A stretch of DNA of 53,437 nt, taken from a virus. Shown piece by piece: positions 32,731 through 39,727 of this stretch (position 1 is its first letter; every line of letters starts with the position of its first letter). Location: the IMG/VR virus record IMGVR_UViG_3300025413_001163, positions 1 through 53,437 of that record, one strand, 5' to 3'. Position numbers and translations under genes: made by a program. The notes beneath the pieces are model-generated. The model saw only the letters and a program-made list of their open reading frames with translations, ran no database searches and had not been told where the DNA came from.

Positions 32731-33147
32731 TTACTCCCAAGGAGTTGGATCGGGTATGGCGCAAGGACCTTCTGCTGGCTCTGTACCGTAGTCAGCTGGT
32801 GTAATGATTTCCAAGTATTCCATGTCTGGGCTGTAGTCGTACAAGTAGTGTACAATGCCCGGACGTTGCTGTACGCAGTCGCCTGCTTCGACTAGGTGGA
32901 TTTTGTCTTCATACATGAACTTAGCCCAACCCTTTAACATGTAAACGATTTGGAACTCAGCTACGTGAATATGCCAGCCTGTACCGCCCGAACCCTCTGG
33001 TGGCAAGTTAGCTTTGGTAATATGGGCCAGTACTCGCCCGTTGGTTGCATCTGCCACGCCCAGATCCTTGTAAAGAAAAAAGTCGCGAAGCCCGCCACCT
33101 TTGAACTCTACTTCGGAACCCTTAACGTGTGAAAATTTCGTAGTCAT
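32731..33147 (-). CDS. Single-domain cupin
   Basis: A 138-residue protein with the two cupin motifs. Motif 1 is GWHIHVAEFQIVYMLKG (57-73), with metal ligands probably H59, H61 and an acid or Gln nearby. Motif 2 is GDCVQQRPGIVHYLY (89-103), with H100. Small cupins bind a metal and act as isomerases, dioxygenases or sugar-binding proteins; no specific one can be named. A strong AGGAGGT ribosome site lies upstream, and a GTAAATAC late-like motif (33168-33175) lies 20 bases before the start. It heads a minus-strand unit with the hydrolase. Confidence 0.8.
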   Translation of the reverse strand: MTTKFSHVKGSEVEFKGGGLRDFFLYKDLGVADATNGRVLAHITKANLPPEGSGGTGWHIHVAEFQIVYMLKGWAKFMYEDKIHLVEAGDCVQQRPGIVHYLYDYSPDMEYLEIITPADYGTEPAEGPCAIPDPTPWE

Positions 33148-33167
33148 CTAGAAGACCTCCTGTGTGT

Positions 33168-33175
33168 GTATTTAC
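33168..33175 (-). promoter_or_regulatory. Late-promoter-like motif GTAAATAC for the cupin gene
   Basis: The minus strand reads GGCGTAAATACAC, 20 bases before the cupin ATG and just before its ribosome site. A 5-base-pair hairpin (ACGCC, TTAG, GGCGT) overlaps the upstream edge of the motif. Confidence 0.55.
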
Positions 33176-33191
33176 GCCTTAGGGCGTGATA

Positions 33192-33311
33192 TTACTCGCC
33201 GTAGATTGCTTTGGCGTCGGCAATTCTGCCTTGACGTGCTAGATGTGCGGCATATCTTGCTTGGCCTACAGCTTCTAACACTGTCCAAATAGACTTTAAT
33301 ATAGATTTCAT
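33192..33311 (-). CDS. 39-residue basic peptide
   Basis: ATG at 33311-33309 opens a 39-codon frame ending at TAA (33194-33192). The product starts MKSILKSIWTVLEAVGQARY and continues as a basic amphipathic helix. It overlaps the stop of the upstream 61-residue gene by 4 bases (ATGA), which supports real, coupled translation. It resembles short chromosomally encoded helical proteins of proteobacteria, but I cannot name a family. Confidence 0.55.
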   Translation of the reverse strand: MKSILKSIWTVLEAVGQARYAAHLARQGRIADAKAIYGE

Positions 33312-33493
33312 AGTCCACGTCCCCAGTACTTTGCTTCAGTTTCGTATTGACGTTGCCAGTAGTCTACATCGGCCGCGTTAGTTGGGTTTTTGCTGTTGAT
33401 ATATTGTTCCAAACGGCTTTGATATTTCTGTGTTGGAAACATTTCTGCTAGCTTTTCTAGGATAGAAAGCATTTTCATTGATATTGTTGTCAT
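33308..33493 (-). CDS. 61-residue helical protein
   Basis: A 61-residue protein starting MTTISMKMLSILEKLAEMFP and containing LEQYINSKNPTNAADVDYW. AGGAGTCAC lies just before the ATG, and a GTAAATAC motif (33534-33541) lies about 40 bases upstream. The second half (NPTNAADVDYWQRQYE) looks like small host proteins of the DUF3563 kind in betaproteobacteria, from memory only. It leads the small minus-strand pair. Confidence 0.55.
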   Translation of the reverse strand: MTTISMKMLSILEKLAEMFPTQKYQSRLEQYINSKNPTNAADVDYWQRQYETEAKYWGRGL

Positions 33494-33533
33494 TTTGTGA
33501 CTCCTGTATGTATGTGTAGTTTTTGTCTACTCA

Positions 33534-33541
33534 GTATTTAC
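33534..33541 (-). promoter_or_regulatory. Late-promoter-like motif GTAAATAC
   Basis: The minus strand reads GGTAAATACTG about 40 bases before the start of the 61-residue gene. Confidence 0.5.
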
Positions 33542-33580
33542 CATTAGTATTATTACAACAAGATTAAACCGAACTTGTAA

Positions 33581-33620
33581 ATTGTCAATTATTATGTTAC
33601 ACTTATGTTTAATTGACAAT
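33581..33620. promoter_or_regulatory. Divergent promoter region with an 11-base inverted repeat
   Basis: ATTGTCAATTA (33581-33591) and TAATTGACAAT (33610-33620) are perfect inverted copies 18 bases apart, and the spacer holds a direct repeat TTATGTT. Each arm offers a -35 (TTGTCA). For the minus strand, TTGTCA with CATAAT at 17 bases is good; for the plus strand, TTGTCA with TATGTT at 16 bases is weak. The arrangement fits divergent promoters with a shared operator. Confidence 0.5.
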
Positions 33621-33626
33621 AAATAT
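33619..33626 (+). promoter_or_regulatory. Late-promoter-like motif ATAAATAT
   Basis: CAATAAATATTG overlaps the right arm of the inverted repeat and lies 20 bases before GTG33647, with the AGGAGT ribosome site between them. Confidence 0.55.
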
Positions 33627-33646
33627 TGCGATACATAGGAGTCACT

Positions 33647-33943
33647 GTGAAACGACACACCCGTAGTTTACTCGAAGAACTTAACGATATTGCAGTTAAG
33701 AAAGATACCGAAGCAGTAATCGAATCCCGTGCTGTACATGTTATTAATTCAGCTATTAATCTTCTAACGCTAATTCGCGAAAACTTTGAACCAGAGATGG
33801 CCTATGAGTTAGAACGCCGTTTGCTAAACAGCATCAAAGGCGCAGATCCTGCCAAATTCACACGCGGTATACGTAAGTTACGCGAAACACGTGAAGATGC
33901 TAGCACCTTAAAATCCATAGAAGATTCATCAAAAGAGGTCTAA
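33647..33943 (+). CDS. Conserved small T4-like phage protein
   Basis: The start is probably GTG33647, with AGGAG about 6 bases upstream; the open frame reaches 7 codons further to a TTG without a ribosome site. The product of 98 residues is helical and charged (KRHTRSLLEELNDIAVKKD, then ESRAVHVINSAINLLTLI). Its end is KFTRGIRKLRETRED. I have the impression of close relatives in T4-like cyanophages near head genes, but cannot give a firm name. A core or scaffold role is possible. Confidence 0.7.
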   Translation: MKRHTRSLLEELNDIAVKKDTEAVIESRAVHVINSAINLLTLIRENFEPEMAYELERRLLNSIKGADPAKFTRGIRKLRETREDASTLKSIEDSSKEV

Positions 33944-33978
33944 TTTAGATCCATTTCCTTAGGTTTTTCCTATATTTG

Positions 33979-33986
33979 GTAAATAT
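33979..33986 (+). promoter_or_regulatory. Late-promoter-like motif GTAAATAT
   Basis: GGTAAATATG lies 56 bases before ATG34043, in front of a gene that has a strong ribosome site and a strong terminator. Confidence 0.55.
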
Positions 33987-34042
33987 GTATACCAAAGCTC
34001 CAGAGTAGGAGTTTTAGGACATACGAGAATAGGAGAATTATT

Positions 34043-34483
34043 ATGTCTTTATTAGGAATCACAAAGGTACATGGTACCGCAGAAATCGGTTCTTCATTGA
34101 ACCTAACAGGTCGTAAATCAAGTTTTTTCAGTGGCTATCAGCCAGTATTTGTTAAAGTTCAAACTTTAACAGCCGCTTATGACTTCGGCACAGGTGCTGG
34201 TACAGTTAACAGCGCATTTGAGCAATTGATCCGTGCAGTTGAAACAGTTGGATCCGTAATTATGTACGGTAACCCATCTAACACAGATACAGCATCAAGC
34301 TCAACAGTTATCATCGGTTTTGATGCCGCTTCCTTAAACCAAGGTGACGGTGTTGACGGTTCTGGTGTTACAACTGGTCTAGGTGCATTGAAAGCCGCTA
34401 TTGCCGCCGCTGGTGGTATTACAGCCGCTCAAGTTGCTACAACAACTTACACAGGTTTCACAGGCGCTTCTTGGGCCGCTTAA
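34043..34483 (+). CDS. Probable abundant virion protein (146 residues)
   Basis: The protein starts MSLLGITKVHGTAEIGSSLN and is rich in Ala, Thr, Gly and Ser, with few charged residues and no Cys. This composition suits a stable beta-rich virion surface protein. The gene stands alone between a late-promoter-like motif, an AGGAGA ribosome site and a strong intrinsic terminator, which points to high late expression. A head-decoration or tail component is plausible. No family recognised. Confidence 0.65.
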   Translation: MSLLGITKVHGTAEIGSSLNLTGRKSSFFSGYQPVFVKVQTLTAAYDFGTGAGTVNSAFEQLIRAVETVGSVIMYGNPSNTDTASSSTVIIGFDAASLNQGDGVDGSGVTTGLGALKAAIAAAGGITAAQVATTTYTGFTGASWAA

Positions 34484-34507
34484 TTTTTAATTAAGTTAAA
34501 CCACTCG

Positions 34508-34537
34508 AAAGGACGTTTTTTAACGTCCTTTCTTTTT
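34508..34537 (+). terminator. Strong intrinsic terminator
   Basis: AAAGGACGTT and AACGTCCTTT form a perfect 10-base-pair stem around TTTT, followed by C and TTTTT. It ends the single-gene unit at 34043-34483. Confidence 0.9.
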
Positions 34538-34541
34538 GACC

Positions 34542-34549
34542 ATAAATAC
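34542..34549 (+). promoter_or_regulatory. Late-promoter-like motif ATAAATAC
   Basis: CATAAATACC lies right after the terminator and 23 bases before ATG34573. Confidence 0.6.
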
Positions 34550-34572
34550 CTATAACAATTAAGTAGGTATAT

Positions 34573-34986
34573 ATGGCACAGATAGAATTGAAGACTTTGA
34601 TTGATATTACTAACACTGATGTTAGACGTCCTAATCAAGGTACTCCAGTAGAAGCAGATCAGTATAGAAATTGGGTGACACTTAAACAATGCATTGAGCT
34701 AAGAAGCTTAGTTGAGTTTGATCACGATCCTACATTTGAAGAAATAGATATAAAAGGTCTAGGGTTTGGTGCGGATTATAAAGGCAAACATCGGGTGTGG
34801 ACTTTTAGATTTTATCCCGATAGAGATGGTGCTTTTAGTACAGAAGACGATGAGTTGGGTCTATTACTAACTGCTATGGACCGAGTTCCAATTATTAAAA
34901 ATCTCACAGAGACAATAAATACAGATAGGTCCGTATTTGACCTCAGTGATAAAAAATTCAAAAACACCACCATTAGGCTCATTTAG
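34573..34986 (+). CDS. Conserved T4-like phage protein of unknown function
   Basis: A 137-residue protein starting MAQIELKTLIDITNTDVRRP, followed by NQGTPVEADQYRNWVTLKQC. The second half has a beta pattern with HRVWTFRFYPDRDGAF. Proteins of this type recur in T4-like phages of aquatic bacteria as far as I recall, without assigned function. It is the first gene after a terminator and a late-promoter-like motif. Confidence 0.7.
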   Translation: MAQIELKTLIDITNTDVRRPNQGTPVEADQYRNWVTLKQCIELRSLVEFDHDPTFEEIDIKGLGFGADYKGKHRVWTFRFYPDRDGAFSTEDDELGLLLTAMDRVPIIKNLTETINTDRSVFDLSDKKFKNTTIRLI

Positions 34987-35029
34987 GCACAGTTTAGATT
35001 AGAGAAAACTAACTCCAGGAGATAATGGG

Positions 35030-35266
35030 ATGTCAAACCCTACAGCAATAGAAAAAGAAAATCTAGAAGCACACGTCGAGCTATGCGCTCAACGATATGA
35101 TGCACTAGACAAACGTTTAACAAGCATCGAAGGTAAAGTAACTACCCTTCAATCAACCATAGAAGCTGGCCACAACAGCATGGTTAAAATTCTCATCGGT
35201 ACAGCAGGTACCGTTATTTGTGGTATCCTTAGCTTGTTAGCTGTTATTATTACAAAGGCACACTAA
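35030..35266 (+). CDS. Coiled-coil protein with a C-terminal membrane anchor
   Basis: A 78-residue protein. Residues 8-48 form a heptad-like coiled coil (ALDKRLTSIEGKVTTLQSTI), and residues about 53-75 are a transmembrane segment (ILIGTAGTVICGILSLLAVI). This is the layout of XhlA-type or small holin-accessory proteins, so a role in lysis or membrane anchoring is possible. The ribosome site is CAGGAGA. Its stop directly abuts the ATG of the next gene. Confidence 0.7.
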   Translation: MSNPTAIEKENLEAHVELCAQRYDALDKRLTSIEGKVTTLQSTIEAGHNSMVKILIGTAGTVICGILSLLAVIITKAH

Positions 35267-35872
35267 ATGCGTATTAGCGAGCTAGTCAGCGAAGATCGCG
35301 TCGATGAGTTCTTGCCCGCAGTTGGAGCCGCAGTCGGTGGATTAGCAAGAGGTGCGGCCGCAGTAGGCCAGGGCCTAGCTAAAGGTGCACAAGCAGTGGG
35401 TCAAGGTGTTAAAGCAGTAGGTCAAGCGACAGGCCAAGCCGCAAAAACTGCAACAAGTACTTTGCAAAAATCAATTAGTGCCGCTGGTTCACAGGGCGCA
35501 AAAATCCTATCAAATCCCAAAGGCATTACTAACATGCCCATCAATCAAGTAACCAAAGCTATGGGAATTCCAAATCAAGGAGCCCTTCCACCAGATTTAA
35601 AGAAAGCATTTGGTCTAGATAAGATACCTGGTAACCTTACAGTTAAAAGTGTTAATGGTCCAGGTAACAAAGATTCAGTTGAAGTAGATAGTTCACAACT
35701 AGGGTCACCTATATCATTAAACAAAGATACATTTGTTGGTGCATTAGGTAATCTAAAACAACTACAAGCCAAACAAGATGCAGAGCAAGCTGAAAAAGAT
35801 GCTCAACAAGCAGACAGAAATCAAGTTCAATCAAGTGCAGGTGGCACAGGTACCACAGGTGGAGCAGTATAA
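35267..35872 (+). CDS. Gly/Ala/Gln-repeat protein with leader
   Basis: A 201-residue protein starting MRISELVSEDRVDEF, a member of the leader-bearing set (I-S-E and L-V-S-E sites). Residues about 17-65 are a repeat of amphipathic units such as AAVGQGLAKGAQAVGQGVKA, low in charge and likely to insert in or lie on membranes. The C-terminal 40 residues are Gln/Asp/Glu-rich. It could be an injected protein that helps DNA cross the envelope; that is speculative. Its stop overlaps the next start (TAATG). Confidence 0.65.
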   Translation: MRISELVSEDRVDEFLPAVGAAVGGLARGAAAVGQGLAKGAQAVGQGVKAVGQATGQAAKTATSTLQKSISAAGSQGAKILSNPKGITNMPINQVTKAMGIPNQGALPPDLKKAFGLDKIPGNLTVKSVNGPGNKDSVEVDSSQLGSPISLNKDTFVGALGNLKQLQAKQDAEQAEKDAQQADRNQVQSSAGGTGTTGGAV

Positions 35873-36093
35873 TGAGAATCCATCACCTTGTACAGACCCC
35901 ATCAATCATTCTAACAAACGAAGAAAGCAAGTTTGTTAACAGTCATCCAAAAGAAATTTCTATAAGTAGTCTCTATCATAGAGATCGTATTATTGCCCAG
36001 ACCCTTGTACGCAAGGGAGTTTATGAAATAAGTAACGATAGTAAGAAATTAATGTTGAAACAAGATGACGAATCTAACACCAAAATTATTTGA
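35872..36093 (+). CDS. Small protein with MRIHHL leader
   Basis: A 73-residue protein starting MRIHHLVQTPSII. The leader matches MRIHQL of the gene at 25370, but without the L-x-E cleavage site. The body is a short alpha-beta fold (SLYHRDRIIAQTLVRKGVYE). It overlaps the previous gene by one base and the next by 29 bases. Function unknown. Confidence 0.6.
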   Translation: MRIHHLVQTPSIILTNEESKFVNSHPKEISISSLYHRDRIIAQTLVRKGVYEISNDSKKLMLKQDDESNTKII

Positions 36094-36529
36094 AGACGTT
36101 AAGTATCTAGCCTCTAAGGTCAAAACTGATCTTAAGGGCAAGGGCTTTATCGTACCTTCTAAAAACAAAGACGGATCAGTCATAGTAGGAGACTATTCCA
36201 TAGTCAGAGAAAATGATGGTTTTCATATCCGTAAAAACGACAAGGAAGTTTGCGGACCCATAAATTTAGCAGAATCTGCTATCATAACAGCTAATAACCT
36301 AGCACTGGGAAAACAATTAGACCATAACTTGTTAGAAAAAGACAAATGGTTCGGATATAAAAAGTTTGATGAAGAATCTAGTCTACATGGTGCTAGGATG
36401 TGTATAAAACGCAAGGATCCAGATAAAGCAGATGTGTTGCTAATCAAAGCGGAACTAGCTAAACAACAGAAAAATCAATACAAATCTAGCATATTAAGTG
36501 TGTTTAATCAAATCCGCAGGCTAGGATAA
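36065..36529 (+). CDS. Conserved T4-like protein with L-F-E leader
   Basis: A 154-residue protein starting MTNLTPKLFEDVKYLASKVK. The central part has SIVRENDGFHIRKNDKEVCG and NLAESAIITANNLALGKQLD, and it continues EKDKWFGYKKFDEES with a basic helical end. I recall similar hypothetical proteins in T4-like phages. The 29-base overlap with the previous gene, and the lack of a strong ribosome site, suggest coupled translation. L-F-E followed by Asp is a possible prohead-protease site. Confidence 0.65.
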   Translation: MTNLTPKLFEDVKYLASKVKTDLKGKGFIVPSKNKDGSVIVGDYSIVRENDGFHIRKNDKEVCGPINLAESAIITANNLALGKQLDHNLLEKDKWFGYKKFDEESSLHGARMCIKRKDPDKADVLLIKAELAKQQKNQYKSSILSVFNQIRRLG

Positions 36530-36543
36530 ATTGAATAACTGAA

Positions 36544-36551
36544 ATAAATAC
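36544..36551 (+). promoter_or_regulatory. Late-promoter-like motif ATAAATAC
   Basis: AAATAAATACAA lies 25 bases before ATG36577. Confidence 0.6.
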
Positions 36552-36576
36552 AATATCGGATTTTTGGAATACAATT

Positions 36577-37980
36577 ATGAACACAAACGACCTTTCTAAA
36601 CAAGTTACAGCGGCTCAGTTGAATGAGAATATGTACAAAAAATTTGGTGTCAAAATCAACTTTGATAAGTACTCCAGAGAGCAACTAGAAGATTATCGCA
36701 ATCTATTACGTAGCAAGACATATCATGCTGAAACACAAGCCAACTTTAACTCTTTGTTAAATGACGATGTTTATCAACGTGACAAGTATATGTTGAATAT
36801 GCTTAATCAAAAGATTAAAGAAATGTTAGGTGAAAGTATTGCTGAATTAAAATCAACTATTGCAGAGCGTAAACTAAGTTCTGCAGAAAAAGCTAAGAGA
36901 GAAAAGACTGTTAAGAAATTAAAAGGTCAAAAATTCAAAGGCGGTAAGGAAGAAATGTATGCCGTCGCTACAAACATCGCCAAGGGTAAAAAAATGAATA
37001 AAAAAACAACAACAAATGAAGGTATGGAAGGTCATCACATGGCTCACTACCATGCACAAAAATGTGCAGAAGCATATCACAATGGTATGTTAGAAGTAGC
37101 TATGCATCACAAAGCTGAATGTGAAAAGTGTGGTGGTACAATCACAACAGGCAAAGGCGGTTGCCACCATACTCATCCAAAGCTAAACAATGGTATGCCA
37201 TACGAGTGCTCCGGTATGTGGGAAGGCACTATGAGCGAAGGCAAATTACCAATGAAGACAGTTAATGGTAAGAAGGTTCCTGCGTTTGCGGCAGATGGTA
37301 AAGGTAAAAATGATCTTAACAAGAAGAAAGCAAAAACAGAAGCTCTTGATCCAGTTGGCCAAGAAGATGATGATATCGACAATGATGGTAAGAAAAACAC
37401 TAAGTCTGACAAGTATTTAAAAAATCGCCGTGCCGCAGTTAGCAAGGCAATTGGCAAGAAGAAAGTTAAAGAAAGCCTAGTTCAAACTGTTGTTCGTATG
37501 ATCAACGAAGACCAAGAAGAAAAAGCCAAAGACGTTACAGCAGGTATCGATATGGTTAATGACTTTACAAGTTGGATGCAACGTGTTGGTCAATATCAGA
37601 CTAAGTCTATGATTGAATTGTCAGACAGCATCAAAGCAAACTTTGGTCCAGAGATGGCTGAAGCTTTCAAGAGCACAGTTGAAGGTGCACTACAACAAGC
37701 ACAAGAAGCTCTACGTCAAGCACGTGAAACAATCAGCGGTGCAGTTACTAACTTAGCCAACGAAGAAGCAGGTGCAGAGCCAATGGGTATGCCTCCAGAG
37801 TCAGGTATGGAAGAACCAATGCCAGGTATGCCAGGTGAAGAAGGTCCAGAAATGGATATGGGCGGCGAAGATGAATTTGCTACAGCTGATGCGGCTACAT
37901 CACGTGAAATGCGTGAGTCAATGATACGTGAAAGTATCTACCGTGGCGATCGTTTAATGAAGATTTTAGGCACAAGGTAA
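36577..37980 (+). CDS. Prohead-core-like protein with a Cys/His-rich insert
   Basis: A 467-residue protein. Residues 1-150 are highly charged and helical. Residues about 152-212 form a Cys/His cluster (HHMAHYHAQKC, CEKCGG, CHHTHP, PYEC) that could bind zinc. Around residue 267 is DIDNDGKKN followed by YLKNRRAAVSKAIGKKK, an EF-like acidic loop with a basic helix seen in other phage structural proteins. Residues about 402-435 are a Met/Pro/Gly/Glu-rich linker. The high helix and charge content fits a scaffold or internal protein. Possible cleavage sites include L-N-E near residue 17. Late promoter upstream. The family name is uncertain. Confidence 0.65.
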   Translation: MNTNDLSKQVTAAQLNENMYKKFGVKINFDKYSREQLEDYRNLLRSKTYHAETQANFNSLLNDDVYQRDKYMLNMLNQKIKEMLGESIAELKSTIAERKLSSAEKAKREKTVKKLKGQKFKGGKEEMYAVATNIAKGKKMNKKTTTNEGMEGHHMAHYHAQKCAEAYHNGMLEVAMHHKAECEKCGGTITTGKGGCHHTHPKLNNGMPYECSGMWEGTMSEGKLPMKTVNGKKVPAFAADGKGKNDLNKKKAKTEALDPVGQEDDDIDNDGKKNTKSDKYLKNRRAAVSKAIGKKKVKESLVQTVVRMINEDQEEKAKDVTAGIDMVNDFTSWMQRVGQYQTKSMIELSDSIKANFGPEMAEAFKSTVEGALQQAQEALRQARETISGAVTNLANEEAGAEPMGMPPESGMEEPMPGMPGEEGPEMDMGGEDEFATADAATSREMRESMIRESIYRGDRLMKILGTR

Positions 37981-37981
37981 T

Positions 37982-38341
37982 ATGCGTTTATTCGAAGCGG
38001 TCAGTGATATCGCAGATTCACTGGCCGTATTTTTTACCAATAAAATCGGCACTGCTGATGAAATGGGACAACCATTAGAAATGTCCTATGAGGATCCCGA
38101 ACTACAGGGATTCATGCATTCGCAAGGACTCGGCGAATTGAACTATGATGCGTTAGATAGTTTATTGAAAGATCCTCAAAACAAAGAGTTAAAGAACGCT
38201 ATTAGATCTTGGGATAGCCAAGGTATCAAACTTAAAACCAAAGTTGGTGCAGATGACCAACAGTCAAATACAAATCCAAATACATCCGCTGGTAAATCAG
38301 TAGATCAAATGGCCCACAACGTGGTTGCAAAAGATAGATAA
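37982..38341 (+). CDS. Small protein with MRLFE leader
   Basis: A 119-residue acidic protein starting MRLFEAVSDIADSLAVFFTN. The L-F-E followed by Ala at positions 3-6 is a textbook match to the prohead-protease rule. The body is acidic (EDPELQGFMHSQGLGELNYD) with an Asn/Asp-rich, probably disordered end. It starts one base after the stop of the core-like gene. A packaged small protein is likely; the activity is unknown. Confidence 0.65.
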   Translation: MRLFEAVSDIADSLAVFFTNKIGTADEMGQPLEMSYEDPELQGFMHSQGLGELNYDALDSLLKDPQNKELKNAIRSWDSQGIKLKTKVGADDQQSNTNPNTSAGKSVDQMAHNVVAKDR

Positions 38342-38358
38342 AGAAAGTAAAATAAGGG

Positions 38359-39057
38359 ATGGACCTTATAACACCACCGCCATTTGTAGAGCGGTTTCAA
38401 TACAAAAACTGCAAACAAGTAAACGATCCAGTAACTAGAAAACGAGTATACGTCACTCCCGATGGCGAGCGTCTTCCCAGCGTTACTACGATTCTTTCAG
38501 CTACCAAAGACATGACAGCCATTAATGAATGGCGCGACCGTGTCGGACATGAAAAAGCAAATCAAATTACTAAAGAAGCCGCTGGGGTGGGCACAAGTAT
38601 GCATGGCAATCTAGAAAGATTCCTTGCAGGACTAGAACGTCAACCGGGCGGAAATCTTGTGCATGATCAAGCACACAAGATGGCAGACGTTATCATCGGC
38701 CAAGCTATCGTAGATATCAGCGAAGTGTGGGCAATGGAACAGAGTTTATACTTTCCAGGACTGTATTCTGGAACAACAGACTTAGTTGCTGTTTATAAAG
38801 ATAATCCTAGCGTATGCGATTACAAACAAACTAACAAACCTAAAAAAGCAGAATGGGTTGAAGATTACTACTTACAGTTGGTTGCTTACATTTTGGCTCA
38901 CAATGAAGTCTACGGAACTGATATCCGAGAAGGACATATCTTTATGTGTAGTAGAGATTTAATTTATCAACAGTTCGACTTATTGCCCAAAGACTTTAAC
39001 CAGTATCAAGACAAATGGTTAAGTAAAGTAGAAGAATATTACAACATCACAAAATAA
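38359..39057 (+). CDS. PD-(D/E)XK exonuclease (RecB/Cas4/MGME1-like)
   Basis: A 232-residue protein with the full PD-(D/E)XK nuclease set: G-T-S-M-H82-G-N-L-E86, E127 (AMEQSL), D141 (YSGTTDLV), D154-Y-K156 and Q173 in YYLQLVAY. Those residues bind metal and DNA ends in RecB-like exonucleases. The early PSVTTILSATKD resembles the N-terminal part of phage and mitochondrial (MGME1) versions. There are no iron-sulfur cysteines as in Cas4. It probably trims DNA ends during recombination, replication or packaging. Confident in fold, not in exact role. Confidence 0.85.
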   Translation: MDLITPPPFVERFQYKNCKQVNDPVTRKRVYVTPDGERLPSVTTILSATKDMTAINEWRDRVGHEKANQITKEAAGVGTSMHGNLERFLAGLERQPGGNLVHDQAHKMADVIIGQAIVDISEVWAMEQSLYFPGLYSGTTDLVAVYKDNPSVCDYKQTNKPKKAEWVEDYYLQLVAYILAHNEVYGTDIREGHIFMCSRDLIYQQFDLLPKDFNQYQDKWLSKVEEYYNITK

Positions 39058-39058
39058 T

Positions 39059-39727
39059 ATGAGCTATAGTTTAATTCCAAATATCGATGACGTTTTTGCA
39101 AAGATAGGCACCACCAACAAATATTGTGTTGAGTTTGGTGTGTATGACGCAGTGAGCGATCATACAGTAAATCTAGTAAGAAAACAAGGTTGGAAAGCCA
39201 CATACTTAGAAGCAGATGAAAAACAGTATCATCAAATAGTTTTTAATTGTATGGAGTATCCTGTTAAAGTCGTCAAAGGCTTCATTACAGCAGAAAATAT
39301 CAATCAGTTATTTGCACAAGGAGAAGTTCCCAAAGAGTTTGATTTCTTGAGTATCGACGTTGACGGTATGGACTACTGGTTATGGAAAGCCCTTGATTAT
39401 AAACCTAGGGTAGTGTTTATTGAATACAACGGAATCAAAGTTCCTCCGACACTAGCAGTACCTCCTTACAAGTCAGACTATGTATGGAACGGCACTCGCT
39501 ATATGGGATCAAGCCTTGCTAGCATCACTAAGATGGCTAACGAAAAAGGATACGAACTTTACGGAGTTGATCAATGGGGTGCTACTGCATTTTATATTGT
39601 CAAAGAAGAATTCCATAAACTAGGAATCGAAGATAACTCAGTTGAAAAAATATTTGTACACGCTAATTATGGTGTAGAACCAGATGGTGGCCATCCAGGA
39701 CCAGATGGAGAGTATTTAGAAATATGA
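39059..39727 (+). CDS. FkbM-like methyltransferase-fold protein
   Basis: A 222-residue protein with a class I methyltransferase core. The motif I position is VEFGVYDAVSDHT (24-36), the acidic end of strand 2 is YLEAD (49-53), and strand 4 is DFLSIDVDGMD (95-105), as in FkbM-type enzymes. FkbM proteins methylate sugars or small molecules. The glycine-rich loop is degenerate, so activity is not certain. It overlaps the next gene by 4 bases (ATGA), and that neighbour is a clearer FkbM member, so the two may work together. Confidence 0.7.
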   Translation: MSYSLIPNIDDVFAKIGTTNKYCVEFGVYDAVSDHTVNLVRKQGWKATYLEADEKQYHQIVFNCMEYPVKVVKGFITAENINQLFAQGEVPKEFDFLSIDVDGMDYWLWKALDYKPRVVFIEYNGIKVPPTLAVPPYKSDYVWNGTRYMGSSLASITKMANEKGYELYGVDQWGATAFYIVKEEFHKLGIEDNSVEKIFVHANYGVEPDGGHPGPDGEYLEI

